From: Amycolatopsis camponoti
Lineage (GTDB): Bacteria; Actinomycetota; Actinomycetes; Mycobacteriales; Pseudonocardiaceae
NCBI RefSeq assembly: GCF_902497555.1
Contig: NZ_CABVGP010000001.1
Coordinates: 124,001-188,000, forward strand
DNA: 64,000 nt
Reading direction: 5' to 3'
A program made the position numbers and the translations under genes. Under the pieces are notes generated by a model. That model worked only from the letters and a program-made list of their open reading frames with translations. It did no database searches and had not been told where the DNA came from. Below, one piece after another: positions 45,369-53,665 of this stretch; position 1 is the first letter of the stretch, and each line of letters begins with the position of its first letter.

Positions 45369-45411
45369 GAGGTGCAGGGTACTCCGCAGCAGCGAGAGAA
45401 TGGGCAGGCGA

Positions 45412-46881
45412 ATGGCGGAGCAGGAGACGACCCGCACCGGGACGTCCACACTGGACCGGTTCTTCAAGATCACCGAACGGGGCTCGACCGTCCCGCGCGA
45501 ACTGCGCGGCGGCCTGGTCACCTTCGTCACGATGGCCTACATCGTGGTGCTGAACCCGCTGATCATCGGCAGCTTCTCGGCCGAGGACGCGGGCGCGCAC
45601 AAGGACCTCCTCGGCGGCATCCTGCCCGTATCGCAGGTCGCCGCGGTGACGGCGCTCGTCGCCGGCGTCATGACGATCCTGATGGGCCTGGTCGCGAACT
45701 ACCCGTTCGCCATCGCCACCGGCCTGGGCATCAACAGCCTGGTCGCGGTCACCATCGCCCCGCAGATGACCTGGCCGGAGGCAATGGGCCTGGTCGTCAT
45801 CGAGGGCGTGATCATCGTCGCGCTCGTGCTCACCGGCTTCCGCACCGCGGTGTTCCGGGCCGTGCCGGCGTCGCTGAAGTCCGCGATCGCCGTCGGCATC
45901 GGCGTCTTCATCTGCCTGATCGGCCTGGTGGACGCCGGGTTCGTGCGCCGGCTGCCGGACGCCGCGCACACCACCGTCCCGGTCGGCCTGGGCATCAACG
46001 GCTCGATCGCGAGCTGGCCGACCGCGGTGTTCGTCGTCGGCCTGCTGATCACCGGTGTCCTGGTGGTGCGCAAGGTCAAGGGCGCGATCCTGATCGGGGT
46101 GCTGTCCTCGACCGTGCTGGCCATCGTCGTCGAGGCGATCGTCAAGGCGGGGCCGTCGCAGGGCACGAACCCGAAGGGCTGGAACCTCGGCTATCCGGCG
46201 CTGCCGGACCAGGTCGTCGGCCTGCCGAACCTCTCGCTGGTGGGTGACGTCTCGTTCGGCGCCTGGACGCGGCTGCCGATCATCACCGTCTGCCTGCTGG
46301 TGTTCACGCTGGTACTGGCCGACTTCTTCGACGCGATGGGCACGATGACCGGCCTGGCGAAGGAAGCCGACCTGCTGCCGGAGGACGGTCAGCTGCCCAA
46401 CGTCGGCAAGGCGCTGTTCGTCGAGGGCCTCGCGGGCGCGGCCGGCGGGTTCGGTTCGGCCAGCTCGAACACGGTTTTCGTCGAATCGGCGGCCGGCATC
46501 GCCGAAGGCGCCCGGACCGGCCTGGCGAACATCGTCACCGGCGTGCTCTTCATCGCCGCGATGTTCCTGACGCCGCTCTACCAGGTCGTGCCGGTCGAGG
46601 CGGCCGCGCCGGCGCTGGTCGTGGTCGGCGCGATGCTGATGGCGCAGGTCCGCGACATCGACTTCACGGACTACTCGATCGCGCTGCCCGCGTTCCTGAC
46701 CATCGTCGTCATGCCGTTCACGTACTCGATCGCGAACGGCATCGGCGCCGGCTTCGTCAGCTACGTCGTGATCCGCGCGGCCACCGGCAAGGCCCGCCAG
46801 GTGCACCCGCTGATGTGGGTGATCGCACTGGCCTTCGTCGCGTACTTCGCGGTCGGGCCGCTCCAGGCGGCGTTCAGCTGA
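45412..46881 (+). CDS. NCS2/AzgA-type purine permease
   Basis: 489 aa; ATG 45412 preferred (MAEQETTRTG), ATG 45400 is possible. Membrane protein with 12-14 segments, including VTFVTMAYIVVLNPLIIG and the family signature VLADFFDAMGTMTGLAKEA plus GSASSNTVFVESAAGIAEG. It matches the AzgA-like subgroup of the nucleobase-cation symporters that import adenine, guanine or hypoxanthine. Monocistronic; its stop abuts the stop of the convergent gene at 46882. Confidence 0.92.
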   Translation: MAEQETTRTGTSTLDRFFKITERGSTVPRELRGGLVTFVTMAYIVVLNPLIIGSFSAEDAGAHKDLLGGILPVSQVAAVTALVAGVMTILMGLVANYPFAIATGLGINSLVAVTIAPQMTWPEAMGLVVIEGVIIVALVLTGFRTAVFRAVPASLKSAIAVGIGVFICLIGLVDAGFVRRLPDAAHTTVPVGLGINGSIASWPTAVFVVGLLITGVLVVRKVKGAILIGVLSSTVLAIVVEAIVKAGPSQGTNPKGWNLGYPALPDQVVGLPNLSLVGDVSFGAWTRLPIITVCLLVFTLVLADFFDAMGTMTGLAKEADLLPEDGQLPNVGKALFVEGLAGAAGGFGSASSNTVFVESAAGIAEGARTGLANIVTGVLFIAAMFLTPLYQVVPVEAAAPALVVVGAMLMAQVRDIDFTDYSIALPAFLTIVVMPFTYSIANGIGAGFVSYVVIRAATGKARQVHPLMWVIALAFVAYFAVGPLQAAFS

Positions 46882-47460
46882 TCAGCCCGGGGCACTGACG
46901 TGCATCGCGGCGTCCAGCACGCCGCGGTTGCGGTCGAATTCGGCGGGCGGCGCCTCGTAGCGGATCGTGACGAGGCTGTCGCCCGCGCCCAGCCCGATGA
47001 CGGTGGCTCGTTCGGGGTAGCCGTCGCGGACGTAGGTGTAGTCCCATTTCGCCGCATCCTGGATGTCCCCCGCCTCCACGGGCTTGACGACCGAGCCGTC
47101 TTGGTGCGCCTTCGCGGCCACGGCTTTGAGTCCGCTCAAGGCGTCCTCCTGGGTGATCGGCACCTTGTCGGTCTCCAGGAGGACCTGACCGTTGCGGTAA
47201 CTCGCGCGGTCGTTCTCGTGCGTGACGATCCAGCCGGTCGGGACCGGGATCTGGATCGACCAGCCGCGCCCGCCGGCCACGTCGGGGAAGTTGTAGGCCT
47301 CCAGGGTTCCCTGGGACGGCAGCGTGGTGGTCGTCGGCATCGACGGCGACGGCGGTGGTGCGGCGGCGGGCGCTTCCTCGCCGCCGCCCACGAACTGGAC
47401 CACCACGATCGCCAGGACCGCCGCGCCGACCACGGCCGAGCCCACCAGCTTCTTGTTCAT
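46882..47460 (-). CDS. Membrane-anchored secreted protein of unknown function
   Basis: 192 aa from ATG 47460 (MNKKLVGSAVVGAAVLAIVVV). The N-terminus is a signal anchor, then a Pro/Ser/Thr-rich linker, then a ~140-residue globular domain (GWSIQIPVPTGWIVTHENDRAS, WDYTYVRDGYPERATVIGLG) of the LpqN/LpqT-like beta type seen in many actinobacterial exported proteins; I assign that only tentatively. Divergent from the MarR gene. Confidence 0.75.
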   Translation of the reverse strand: MNKKLVGSAVVGAAVLAIVVVQFVGGGEEAPAAAPPPSPSMPTTTTLPSQGTLEAYNFPDVAGGRGWSIQIPVPTGWIVTHENDRASYRNGQVLLETDKVPITQEDALSGLKAVAAKAHQDGSVVKPVEAGDIQDAAKWDYTYVRDGYPERATVIGLGAGDSLVTIRYEAPPAEFDRNRGVLDAAMHVSAPG

Positions 47461-47567
47461 CCGACTCCCCAGGTTCCGCTCCTGGTGAAGACGCACGGGG
47501 CTATTCCAGGTTGCGGATAGACAGAGATCACCCGTGCGGCCGAAGTTTCGTAAGGTATGCTAACTAT

Positions 47568-47999
47568 ATGTCCGGCGACACGCACGAACGCTCCTTGGCG
47601 AGCCGTCTGCGTCTCGCGGTGGTCCGGCTCAACCGCCGGCTGCGGGCACAGCGCGTCGGGGACGACCTCACGCTGACTCAGGTCGCCGCGCTGTCCACCC
47701 TGCACAAGTGCGGTGCGCTGACCCCGGGTCAGCTCGCCGCGAAGGAAGGCGTCCAGCCGCCCTCGATGACGAGGGTGATCGCCGCGCTCGAAGAGATGAA
47801 GTTCGTCGAGCGGCGCCCGCACCCGACCGATGGCCGGCAGGCCATCGTCGAGCTGTCCGAGAGCGGACTGGCCTACGTGCAGAAGGCCATCTCCGTGCGG
47901 GAGGCGTGGCTGGACCGGCAGTTGGCGGAGCTCGGCGACGAAGAGCGTGAAGTGCTCTCGAAAGCCGCCGAAATCATAGACAGGATGGCGGGGAACTAA
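47568..47999 (+). CDS. MarR family transcriptional regulator (Rv0880-like)
   Basis: 143 aa from ATG 47568. Winged helix: KCGALTPGQLAAKEGVQPPSMTRVIAALEEMKFVERR with wing HPTDGRQAIVEL. Closest in style to M. tuberculosis Rv0880. It is 5 nt from the start of an MFS exporter on the same strand, the classic regulator-efflux arrangement. Just upstream is an AT-rich patch TATGCTAACTATA (47556-47568) that may hold the -10 element and an operator; the short leader is noteworthy. Confidence 0.92.
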   Translation: MSGDTHERSLASRLRLAVVRLNRRLRAQRVGDDLTLTQVAALSTLHKCGALTPGQLAAKEGVQPPSMTRVIAALEEMKFVERRPHPTDGRQAIVELSESGLAYVQKAISVREAWLDRQLAELGDEEREVLSKAAEIIDRMAGN

Positions 48000-48004
48000 C
48001 CACG

Positions 48005-49369
48005 GTGACGGCCACGGGTAGCGAGACGAAGCGTTCCATCGAAACCACTGCTACCCGGGACACGGCCCCACCGCCGTCCGCTTCACCACCATCCCCTCCC
48101 CAGCGCGGCAGCATGTTCGCGTCCCTGCGGATCCGCAACTACCGGCTCTTCTTCACCGGCCAGGTCATCTCGAACATCGGCACCTGGATGCAGCGCATCG
48201 CCCAGGACTGGCTGGTGTTCACCCTCAGCGGCAACAACCCGATCGCCCTCGGCATCGCGGTGGCGCTGCAGTTCGCGCCGACCCTCTTCCTTTCGCTGTG
48301 GGCCGGCGTCCTCGCCGACCGCGTCGACAAGCGGCGGCTGCTGACCTGGATCCAGGCCGCGGCGTGCTCGCAGGCCGTGGTGCTCGGCGTCCTCGACATC
48401 ACCGGGCTCGTGGCGCTGTGGCAGGTCTACGTCCTGTGCTTCACGCTCGGCATCACGGCATCGCTCGAAGTGCCGACGCGGCAGTCGTTCGTCGCCGAAA
48501 TGGTCGGCCGGGACCAGATCGCGAACGCCGTCGCGCTGAACTCGTCGATCTTCAACATGGCGCGGATCGTCGGGCCGGCGATCGCCGGGTTCGCGATCAC
48601 GTGGATCGGCACCGGCTGGCTGTTCATCGCGAACGCGGTCAGCACGGTCGCGGTGATCGCCGGGCTGGTCCTGATGAACCCGGACAAGCTGTTCCGCGTC
48701 GCGGCGGTACCGCGCGAGAAGGGGCAGCTGGCCGAAGGCCTGCGGTACGTCCGGCGGCGCTCGGACCTGATGACGGTGATGGTGCTGGTGCTGTTCGTCA
48801 GCACGTTCGGCATCACGTACTTCAGCTCGCTGCCGATCGTCGCGGCGAACGTCTTCCACACCGCCGCCGACGGCTACGGCCTGCTGTCGACACTGGTCGC
48901 GGTCGGCACGTTCACCGGCGCGATCATGTCGGCCCGCCGCGGCACGAAGGGCCGCCCGCGGGTGCGGCTGATGCTGGTGTCGGCGTTCTTCCTCGGCGTG
49001 TTCGAGCTGATCACGGCGTTCATGCCGACGTACCTGACGTTCGGCCTCGGCCTGATCCCGCTCGGCTTCGCCACGATGACGTTCCTCAACACGGCGAACG
49101 CGCTGGTGCAGACCTCGGTCAGCCCCGAGATGCGCGGCCGCGTGATGGGGCTGTACGTGCTGGTGCTCATCGGCGGCAACCCGATCGGCGGCCCGATGGT
49201 CGGGTGGATGGCGCAGGCGTTCGGCGGGCGGTCTCCCTTCTACATCGGCGGCGCCGTTTCGGCGCTGGCCGCGGTGGTGTGCGCGGTCGTGCTGATCCGG
49301 CGGGGCGGGGTTTCCTGGCCGGTTCAGCGGGGGTTCGGGCTCCGGGTGCTCAAGCGGGCGAAGGTCTAG
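48005..49369 (+). CDS. MFS efflux transporter (DHA3 type)
   Basis: 454 aa with GTG start 5 nt after the marR stop. Twelve segments; the signature RNYRLFFTGQVISNIGTWMQRIAQDWLV and the loop ADRVDKRRLL place it with the enterobactin-exporter-like MFS (DHA3). It exports drugs or siderophore-like molecules. Co-transcribed with the MarR gene, which probably represses it. Ends overlapping the convergent gene at 49366. Confidence 0.93.
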   Translation: MTATGSETKRSIETTATRDTAPPPSASPPSPPQRGSMFASLRIRNYRLFFTGQVISNIGTWMQRIAQDWLVFTLSGNNPIALGIAVALQFAPTLFLSLWAGVLADRVDKRRLLTWIQAAACSQAVVLGVLDITGLVALWQVYVLCFTLGITASLEVPTRQSFVAEMVGRDQIANAVALNSSIFNMARIVGPAIAGFAITWIGTGWLFIANAVSTVAVIAGLVLMNPDKLFRVAAVPREKGQLAEGLRYVRRRSDLMTVMVLVLFVSTFGITYFSSLPIVAANVFHTAADGYGLLSTLVAVGTFTGAIMSARRGTKGRPRVRLMLVSAFFLGVFELITAFMPTYLTFGLGLIPLGFATMTFLNTANALVQTSVSPEMRGRVMGLYVLVLIGGNPIGGPMVGWMAQAFGGRSPFYIGGAVSALAAVVCAVVLIRRGGVSWPVQRGFGLRVLKRAKV

Positions 49370-50385
49370 CGGCCGAGGAGCGGGGGCACCACCTTCTCGG
49401 CCAGCTCGCGCAGGGCGTCGCGCGGCTTCGTGCTGTCGATCCAGGTCAGCTCGAGCGTCTGCCGGGAGGTGTCGAGGAGCTGGATCTCGACGGTGCTGCC
49501 CGAGCCGTCGTCGTGCGCGGGGCGGCCGGCGATCCGGTCGGGGAAGTAGTTCTTGCCTTCGTCGTGGTAGGTGAACGAGACGACAGTGCCGTCGTTTTCC
49601 CGCGCGCACGATCCGAACGGACCCGGCTTCAGCTGGTCTCGCGCGACGTTCAGCGCCCGGGACAGCTGCGTGCACAGCTGCCAGGTGATGAACGGGTAGG
49701 GCGCGTCGGTGATCCCCGAGCCGGGGATCGGCGTCATCTCGCGGTCCTCCCCGTCCGCGGGCAAGGCCGGCCCCGGTGTGGTGATCGCGCCGGTCATCGT
49801 GTCCGCCAAGGACAGTGCCATGCTCCGGTAGTCGTGCTCGGCCCGGTCCGCCGGCACGTGGTGCACGATGATCTGCAGGCTCGGCCGTGTCCACTTCTCC
49901 GTGGTGTCGCTCAGCCGCACCGTGAGGATCTCGCCGTAGCCCACGCCGAACTCGCTGGTGGTGGCCTGGTGGCCCGCGACGGTCACGGGTTCGGGCGACC
50001 CGCCGTTCATCGGCACCGGGTCGGCCCACAGGGTGGCCGACACGTCGAGACCGGCCGAGACGACGTGGCACGCCCCGTTCTCGTCGACCTCCCGGAGGAC
50101 CGGACCACCCAGGACACCGGCCCAGGTCTTCTCCGGTACGGCACCGCAGAGCACGTGGCCGATGGTGCGCGACGGCAGGGCCACCGCCATCTCGCCGGTC
50201 GGCATCGGGACCGGCCGGACGTTCTCGCCCTCGATGGAAGGCCATCGCGAGGGCAGCTCCAGCGGTGCCGCACGCGACTCCGGCGAGTCGCGGGTCGACC
50301 ACCAGGCCAGCCCGAACACCAGCGTGAAGAGCGCCGTCAGCGAGACGGCGATCAGCACGGTGCGGTCTTTCTTCATCCCCCTCAT
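49366..50385 (-). CDS. Membrane-anchored exported protein, unknown function
   Basis: 339 aa from ATG 50385 (MRGMKKDRTVLIAV); ATG 50376 is possible. One N-terminal signal-anchor helix (VLIAVSLTALFTLVFGLAW) followed by an extracytoplasmic ~300-residue domain with several cysteines (LCGAV, GACHV, QLCTQ, GSCAREN). No recognised family; similar architecture to hypothetical proteins of mycobacteria and Amycolatopsis. An iron box lies 107 nt upstream and could control it. Confidence 0.78.
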   Translation of the reverse strand: MRGMKKDRTVLIAVSLTALFTLVFGLAWWSTRDSPESRAAPLELPSRWPSIEGENVRPVPMPTGEMAVALPSRTIGHVLCGAVPEKTWAGVLGGPVLREVDENGACHVVSAGLDVSATLWADPVPMNGGSPEPVTVAGHQATTSEFGVGYGEILTVRLSDTTEKWTRPSLQIIVHHVPADRAEHDYRSMALSLADTMTGAITTPGPALPADGEDREMTPIPGSGITDAPYPFITWQLCTQLSRALNVARDQLKPGPFGSCARENDGTVVSFTYHDEGKNYFPDRIAGRPAHDDGSGSTVEIQLLDTSRQTLELTWIDSTKPRDALRELAEKVVPPLLGR

Positions 50386-50491
50386 GTTCACGGCGTAACC
50401 GTATCGGCACGCACCGACAGAAAACGGGGGCACTAAGTCACCCGGACGAGTGAGATCGGGGTCTCCCCGAAGGGACCCTTGCCCCGAGAGA

Positions 50492-50510
50492 TGAGGTTAG
50501 GCTAACCTCA
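50492..50510. promoter_or_regulatory. IdeR/DtxR-type iron box
   Basis: TGAGGTTAGGCTAACCTCA is a perfect 19-bp palindrome that differs from the DtxR/IdeR consensus TTAGGTTAGGCTAACCTAA only at positions 2 and 18. Iron-loaded IdeR/DmdR would bind it and repress overlapping promoters. On the plus strand a -10-like TAACCT lies inside it; a start near 50515 would yield a short RNA up to the hairpin at 50561. On the minus strand it faces the exported protein gene at 50385. Confidence 0.85.
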
Positions 50511-50592
50511 TACATGTCCGCTTCGTGGTGGGAGCGGCAGTCAGTTCGGGAACGGACGGAGCCCCGGCCCTGGGAACCCCAGGCCGGGGCTT
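50511..50592 (+). ncRNA. Candidate iron-regulated small RNA
   Basis: Between the iron box and a 30-nt GC-rich hairpin there is room for an ~80-nt transcript with its own terminator and no other gene on that strand. This is the layout of Fur/IdeR-controlled small RNAs such as mycobacterial MrsI. The hairpin might instead only terminate the convergent NAT gene, so this remains a hypothesis. Confidence 0.3.
50561..50590. terminator. Hairpin terminator downstream of NAT
   Basis: GCCCCGGCC (50561-50569) pairs with GGCCGGGGC (50582-50590); the loop can pair further. It lies 11 nt beyond the NAT stop on the minus strand and 50 nt after the iron box on the plus strand. Only a broken T-run follows on either side. 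Confidence 0.7.
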
Positions 50593-50600
50593 CGTTCACT

Positions 50601-51404
50601 TCACGGCAGTGTCGGGCTGAGCGCACCGCTCGTCAAGGGACTCTCACCCGGTGGCGTGGGCAGCCGGGTCAGCGGGAGACCGAAGTAGACGCGGTACGCC
50701 ATCCGGATCGCCGCCTCGGTCGGCAGCGCGACCTCGTGACGGACGCCGTCGACCGTCTCGATCAGCCGGTCGCCCGACAGCGTCACCCGGCCCTGGGACG
50801 TCGGGCGGGAGCACGTCAGGGACTTCGTGAAATGGGACTCCGGGGACGTCGCCTGCCACCAGGCCATCGGGACGAAGTCGGAGAGGGGCCGCGGGCGGCG
50901 CTCCAGGCGGTACTGCGGCTTGCCGTCCCGCACCACGTCGATGTCGCCGTGGGGCGCGTCCAGCAGCAGGAACTCACCGTCCGGGTCGGACTGGGCGTCC
51001 ACGCCGGACAGTCGCAGCGGATGCCGGGAGAACCGGCCGAACCCGACGTCGACCAGCCACGGTTCGTCCAGGTCGACGACGATCGCCGCGTGGTCCAGGG
51101 GCGGGCCCAGGGTGCCGTCCGGGCGAAAGACCTGCGCCGCGTGCAGGGAAACCTGGTACCCGAGTTCGCGCAGCAACGCCGCGAAGAGGCCGTTGAGCTC
51201 GTAGCAGAAGCCGCCGCGACGACGTCCCACGATCTTGTCCGCCAGCGCGTCTTCGGTCAGCACGACCGGCTCGCCGAGGTGGATGCTCAGGTTCTCGAAC
51301 GGGACCGCGGCCAGGTGACGTTCCTGCAGGTGGCGCAGGGTCGCCAGGTCGGCCGCCGCGGGCCACGCGACCCCGAGGCGGGCCAGATACGCGTCAACGT
51401 CCAT
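50601..51404 (-). CDS. nat: Arylamine N-acetyltransferase
   Basis: 267 aa from ATG 51404. The Cys-His-Asp triad is present in RRRGGFCYELNGLF, PLDHAAIVV and LVDVGFG. It transfers acetyl (or propionyl) from CoA to arylamines and hydrazines, e.g. isoniazid in mycobacteria. The length is typical (~270-280 aa). No sterol-degradation genes, which accompany nat in mycobacteria, are seen here. Downstream hairpin at 50561. Confidence 0.94.
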   Translation of the reverse strand: MDVDAYLARLGVAWPAAADLATLRHLQERHLAAVPFENLSIHLGEPVVLTEDALADKIVGRRRGGFCYELNGLFAALLRELGYQVSLHAAQVFRPDGTLGPPLDHAAIVVDLDEPWLVDVGFGRFSRHPLRLSGVDAQSDPDGEFLLLDAPHGDIDVVRDGKPQYRLERRPRPLSDFVPMAWWQATSPESHFTKSLTCSRPTSQGRVTLSGDRLIETVDGVRHEVALPTEAAIRMAYRVYFGLPLTRLPTPPGESPLTSGALSPTLP

Positions 51405-51460
51405 GCGTTCACTCTCACACCTCGACCGCACTCGAGGTCAAGTGATTTCACCCGCCGACG

Positions 51461-51494
51461 AAAAACGGGGCCCTCCCGTGCAGGAGGACCCCGT
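51461..51494 (-). terminator. Rho-independent terminator of the superoxide dismutase gene
   Basis: Read on the minus strand, ACGGGGTCCTCC, a short loop and GGAGGGCCCCGT form a near-perfect stem, immediately followed by five T residues (forward AAAAA at 51461-51465). It starts 13 nt after the sod stop. The clearest intrinsic terminator in the window. Confidence 0.9.
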
Positions 51495-51506
51495 TGCCGG
51501 AAAAGC

Positions 51507-52130
51507 TCAGCCGAGCAGCAGCCCGTTGCCGCCGGCGACGGCGTTGTCGAAGCGCTTGCTGATCTCGGCCCAGTTGAAGATGTTCCAGAGGGCCTCGACG
51601 TACTTCGGCTTCACGTTCTTGTAGTCCAGGTAGAACGCGTGCTCCCAGACGTCGACCAGCAGGATCGGCACGGTCGGCAGGATCAGGTTGTTGTGGTGGT
51701 CGCGCAGCTGCTGGGTGATCAGCGTCTTGCCGATCGGGTCCCAGGAGAGCGCGCCCCAGCCGTTGCCCTGGATCGTGGTCGACACGGCGGTGAACTGCGC
51801 CTTGAACTTGTCGAAGGACCCGAAGGCCTCGTCGATCGCGGCGGCCAGCTCGCCGGTCGGCTTGTCGCCGCCTTCCGGCGACAGGATCTTCCACCACACG
51901 ACGTGGTTGGCGTGGCCGGCCAGGTTGAAGGCCAGCGTGGTCTCCAGGCCGACGATGTTGCCGAAGTCGCCGGCGTCGCGGGCTTCCGCGATCTTGTCGA
52001 GCGTGTCGTTCGCGCCCTTGACGTAGGTCGCGTGGTGCTTGCTGTGGTGCAGCTCGTTGATCTCGCCGGAGATGTGCGGCGCGAGGGCGCTGTAGTCGTA
52101 GTCGAGATCGGGGAGCTCGTAGCGGGCCAT
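51507..52130 (-). CDS. sodA: Fe/Mn superoxide dismutase
   Basis: 207 aa from ATG 52130 with GGAGGGCC upstream. Metal ligands are seen in [10 protein letters not shown] (His), [12 protein letters not shown] (His), and [11 protein letters not shown] (Asp and His). It dismutates superoxide to peroxide and oxygen. No signal peptide, as in mycobacterial SodA. The metal preference (Fe or Mn) cannot be decided from sequence alone. Its own terminator follows; heme oxygenase is the upstream gene on the same strand, 189 nt away, so it probably has its own promoter. Confidence 0.95.
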   Translation of the reverse strand: MARYELPDLDYDYSALAPHISGEINELHHSKHHATYVKGANDTLDKIAEARDAGDFGNIVGLETTLAFNLAGHANHVVWWKILSPEGGDKPTGELAAAIDEAFGSFDKFKAQFTAVSTTIQGNGWGALSWDPIGKTLITQQLRDHHNNLILPTVPILLVDVWEHAFYLDYKNVKPKYVEALWNIFNWAEISKRFDNAVAGGNGLLLG

Positions 52131-52319
52131 TGGCCCTCCTTCTGTCTTCGACACAAGATTCCGGTATCGAACCTAGTAGCACACGCCCCTCCGCGGCGAG
52201 CGGGGGCGCGTGGCCGTCACTGCGTGAGACGGCGGCTCTTCAAGTGGCGTACCCGAGGGCCCGGCACCCGAAACCGAGCCTGCTACCTGGACCTAACTGG
52301 AGGTCAACGAGCTGTGAGA

Positions 52320-52979
52320 TCAGGCACGGAACTCGTCCAGGTGCGAAGCCAGCTCGTCGAACACGGCGACGTTGCACTCGAACGCGACCAGTGTCTCGTC
52401 GATCACGCGGGCCCGCTCGGCCTCGTCCCACGGGGCGTTGTCCAGCTTCGCGCGGTACCCGTCGCGGAAGCGGGGTGCGCTGCCGATGCCGTCGAAGTGG
52501 TAGAAGAGCGTGCCCGCCTCGGCGACGTCGTACTTCTTCTCCAGCAGCCGGCGGATCGCCTGGCCGCCCGCGATGTCGCCCAGGTAGCGCGTGTAGTGGT
52601 GCGCCACGTACCCGCCCGCCCACGAAGACGCTTCGCCGACTCGCGCGACGTACGCCCGCGTCGAGGCCAGCGGGGAGATCGTCGAGCGCCAGTCCGGGCC
52701 GACCAGGTGCGCGAGGTCACGCTCCAGGTGGGGCAGCCGCCGCAGCTCGTCGAACACGAACTCGCCGGCGACCGGGTCGGCGGCCAGGCGGTCGCTCGCC
52801 GCCTCGATCGCGCCGTAGATGAAGTAGTACTGGACCGCGAGCTGGGTGTAGCCCTCCTGGGTCAGCTCGCCGCCGAGCAGGGCGCGCATGTACGTCGAGT
52901 AGTTCGCCTTCTCGTGCACCTCGAGCGTCGACGCGCGCAGGGTCGCCGAGAACGGGCGAGCGTCCGTGGTCACCGACAT
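52320..52979 (-). CDS. Heme oxygenase (biliverdin-producing)
   Basis: 219 aa from ATG 52979 with GGAGG upstream. Family features: SATLRASTLEVHEKANYSTYM with the proximal His (residue ~22), the distal-helix GGYVAHHYTRYLGDIAGGQ with the GDxxGGQ motif, and FYHFDGI. It degrades heme to biliverdin, CO and iron. It follows a TetR gene on the same strand with a 73-nt gap that contains a -10-like TATCCT and a 17-bp palindrome. Confidence 0.94.
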   Translation of the reverse strand: MSVTTDARPFSATLRASTLEVHEKANYSTYMRALLGGELTQEGYTQLAVQYYFIYGAIEAASDRLAADPVAGEFVFDELRRLPHLERDLAHLVGPDWRSTISPLASTRAYVARVGEASSWAGGYVAHHYTRYLGDIAGGQAIRRLLEKKYDVAEAGTLFYHFDGIGSAPRFRDGYRAKLDNAPWDEAERARVIDETLVAFECNVAVFDELASHLDEFRA

Positions 52980-53001
52980 GGGGCAGCCTCCCGGCGATCG
53001 A

Positions 53002-53018
53002 TCTGACACGCTGTCAGA
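53002..53018. promoter_or_regulatory. Candidate TetR operator before heme oxygenase
   Basis: TCTGACA-CGC-TGTCAGA is a perfect 17-bp palindrome, 23 nt before the heme oxygenase ATG and downstream of its probable -10 element. TGACA/TGTCA half-sites are typical for TetR, and the adjacent upstream gene encodes a TetR protein. Confidence 0.55.
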
Positions 53019-53042
53019 AAGATCGTAGGGCATTTTTCCGGC

Positions 53043-53056
53043 TTAGGATACCCTAA
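53043..53056 (-). promoter_or_regulatory. Heme oxygenase promoter -10 within a short dyad
   Basis: On the minus strand TTAGGGTATCCTAA contains TATCCT (53045-53050), a good -10 hexamer, inside a 5+5 dyad TTAGG/CCTAA. It overlaps the stop of the tetR gene. The dyad looks like the outer part of a DtxR box but with the wrong spacing, so I do not call it an iron box. Confidence 0.4.
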
Positions 53057-53649
53057 ATCACAGCTCCGACCGCTCGCAGCACGAACCGCACCGCGGCCTC
53101 GACGACGTCTTCCAGCTGCTCGGAGGGCCCGTCGACCAGCGTCCGGTTGCCCAGCGCCGCGGTGATCATCGGGATCAGGACGTCCGGGTCCTCGGCCGGC
53201 CAGCGCCCCAGGTCGACGCCGCCGGCCAGGATCGCGCGCAGCCGGTCGGTGATCGGGTCGGCGTGCGCGCTGATGCGCCGGTACGCCGCGGGAGCCAGCG
53301 CCGACGCGAGCGCCGTGCCCGGCGGCATGTGGTACTCGGCCAGGACGCGCAGCTGCAGCCGGACGAACGTGGCGAGCTGCTCGACCGGGTCGGCGTGGGC
53401 CTCGACGGATTCGGTCAGCCGCGTGACGTACCGCGCCGCTTCGTCCTCGACGAACGCGACGAGCAGGCTTTCCTTGTCGGGGAAGTGGTTGTACAGCGCG
53501 GTCCGGCCCACGCCGGCGGCCGACGCGACCCCGGCGAGCGTGATCGCGTCGAAGCCGCGTTCGTACAGCTGGGCGCGCAGGACTTCGAAGACCCGCGTCC
53601 GCACCTCACGCCGGTGCGCTTCGAGTGACTCACCGAGAATCTTCGGCAT
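53053..53649 (-). CDS. TetR family regulator upstream of heme oxygenase
   Basis: 198 aa. HTH: LYERGFDAITLAGVASAAGVGRTALYNHFPDKESLLVAF. The C-terminal domain ends VVEAAVRFVLRAV. It precedes the heme oxygenase gene on the same strand; a palindrome between the two is the likely binding site. A heme-, CO- or iron-responsive role is inferred from context only, by analogy with HrtR-type TetR heme sensors. Confidence 0.92.
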   Translation of the reverse strand: MPKILGESLEAHRREVRTRVFEVLRAQLYERGFDAITLAGVASAAGVGRTALYNHFPDKESLLVAFVEDEAARYVTRLTESVEAHADPVEQLATFVRLQLRVLAEYHMPPGTALASALAPAAYRRISAHADPITDRLRAILAGGVDLGRWPAEDPDVLIPMITAALGNRTLVDGPSEQLEDVVEAAVRFVLRAVGAVI

Positions 53650-53665
53650 CGCCTCAGGCTAGCGG

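Noticed and set aside
50514..53006. An 830-aa plus-strand open frame starting right after the iron box
   Set aside because: It runs antisense through the nat, sodA and heme oxygenase genes and has the composition of a shadow frame; the iron box more likely serves a short RNA or the minus-strand gene.
53043..53056. A second iron box at TTAGGATACCCTAA
   Set aside because: The half-sites are 4 nt apart instead of 9, so it cannot match the 19-bp IdeR consensus; it is treated as a promoter element.
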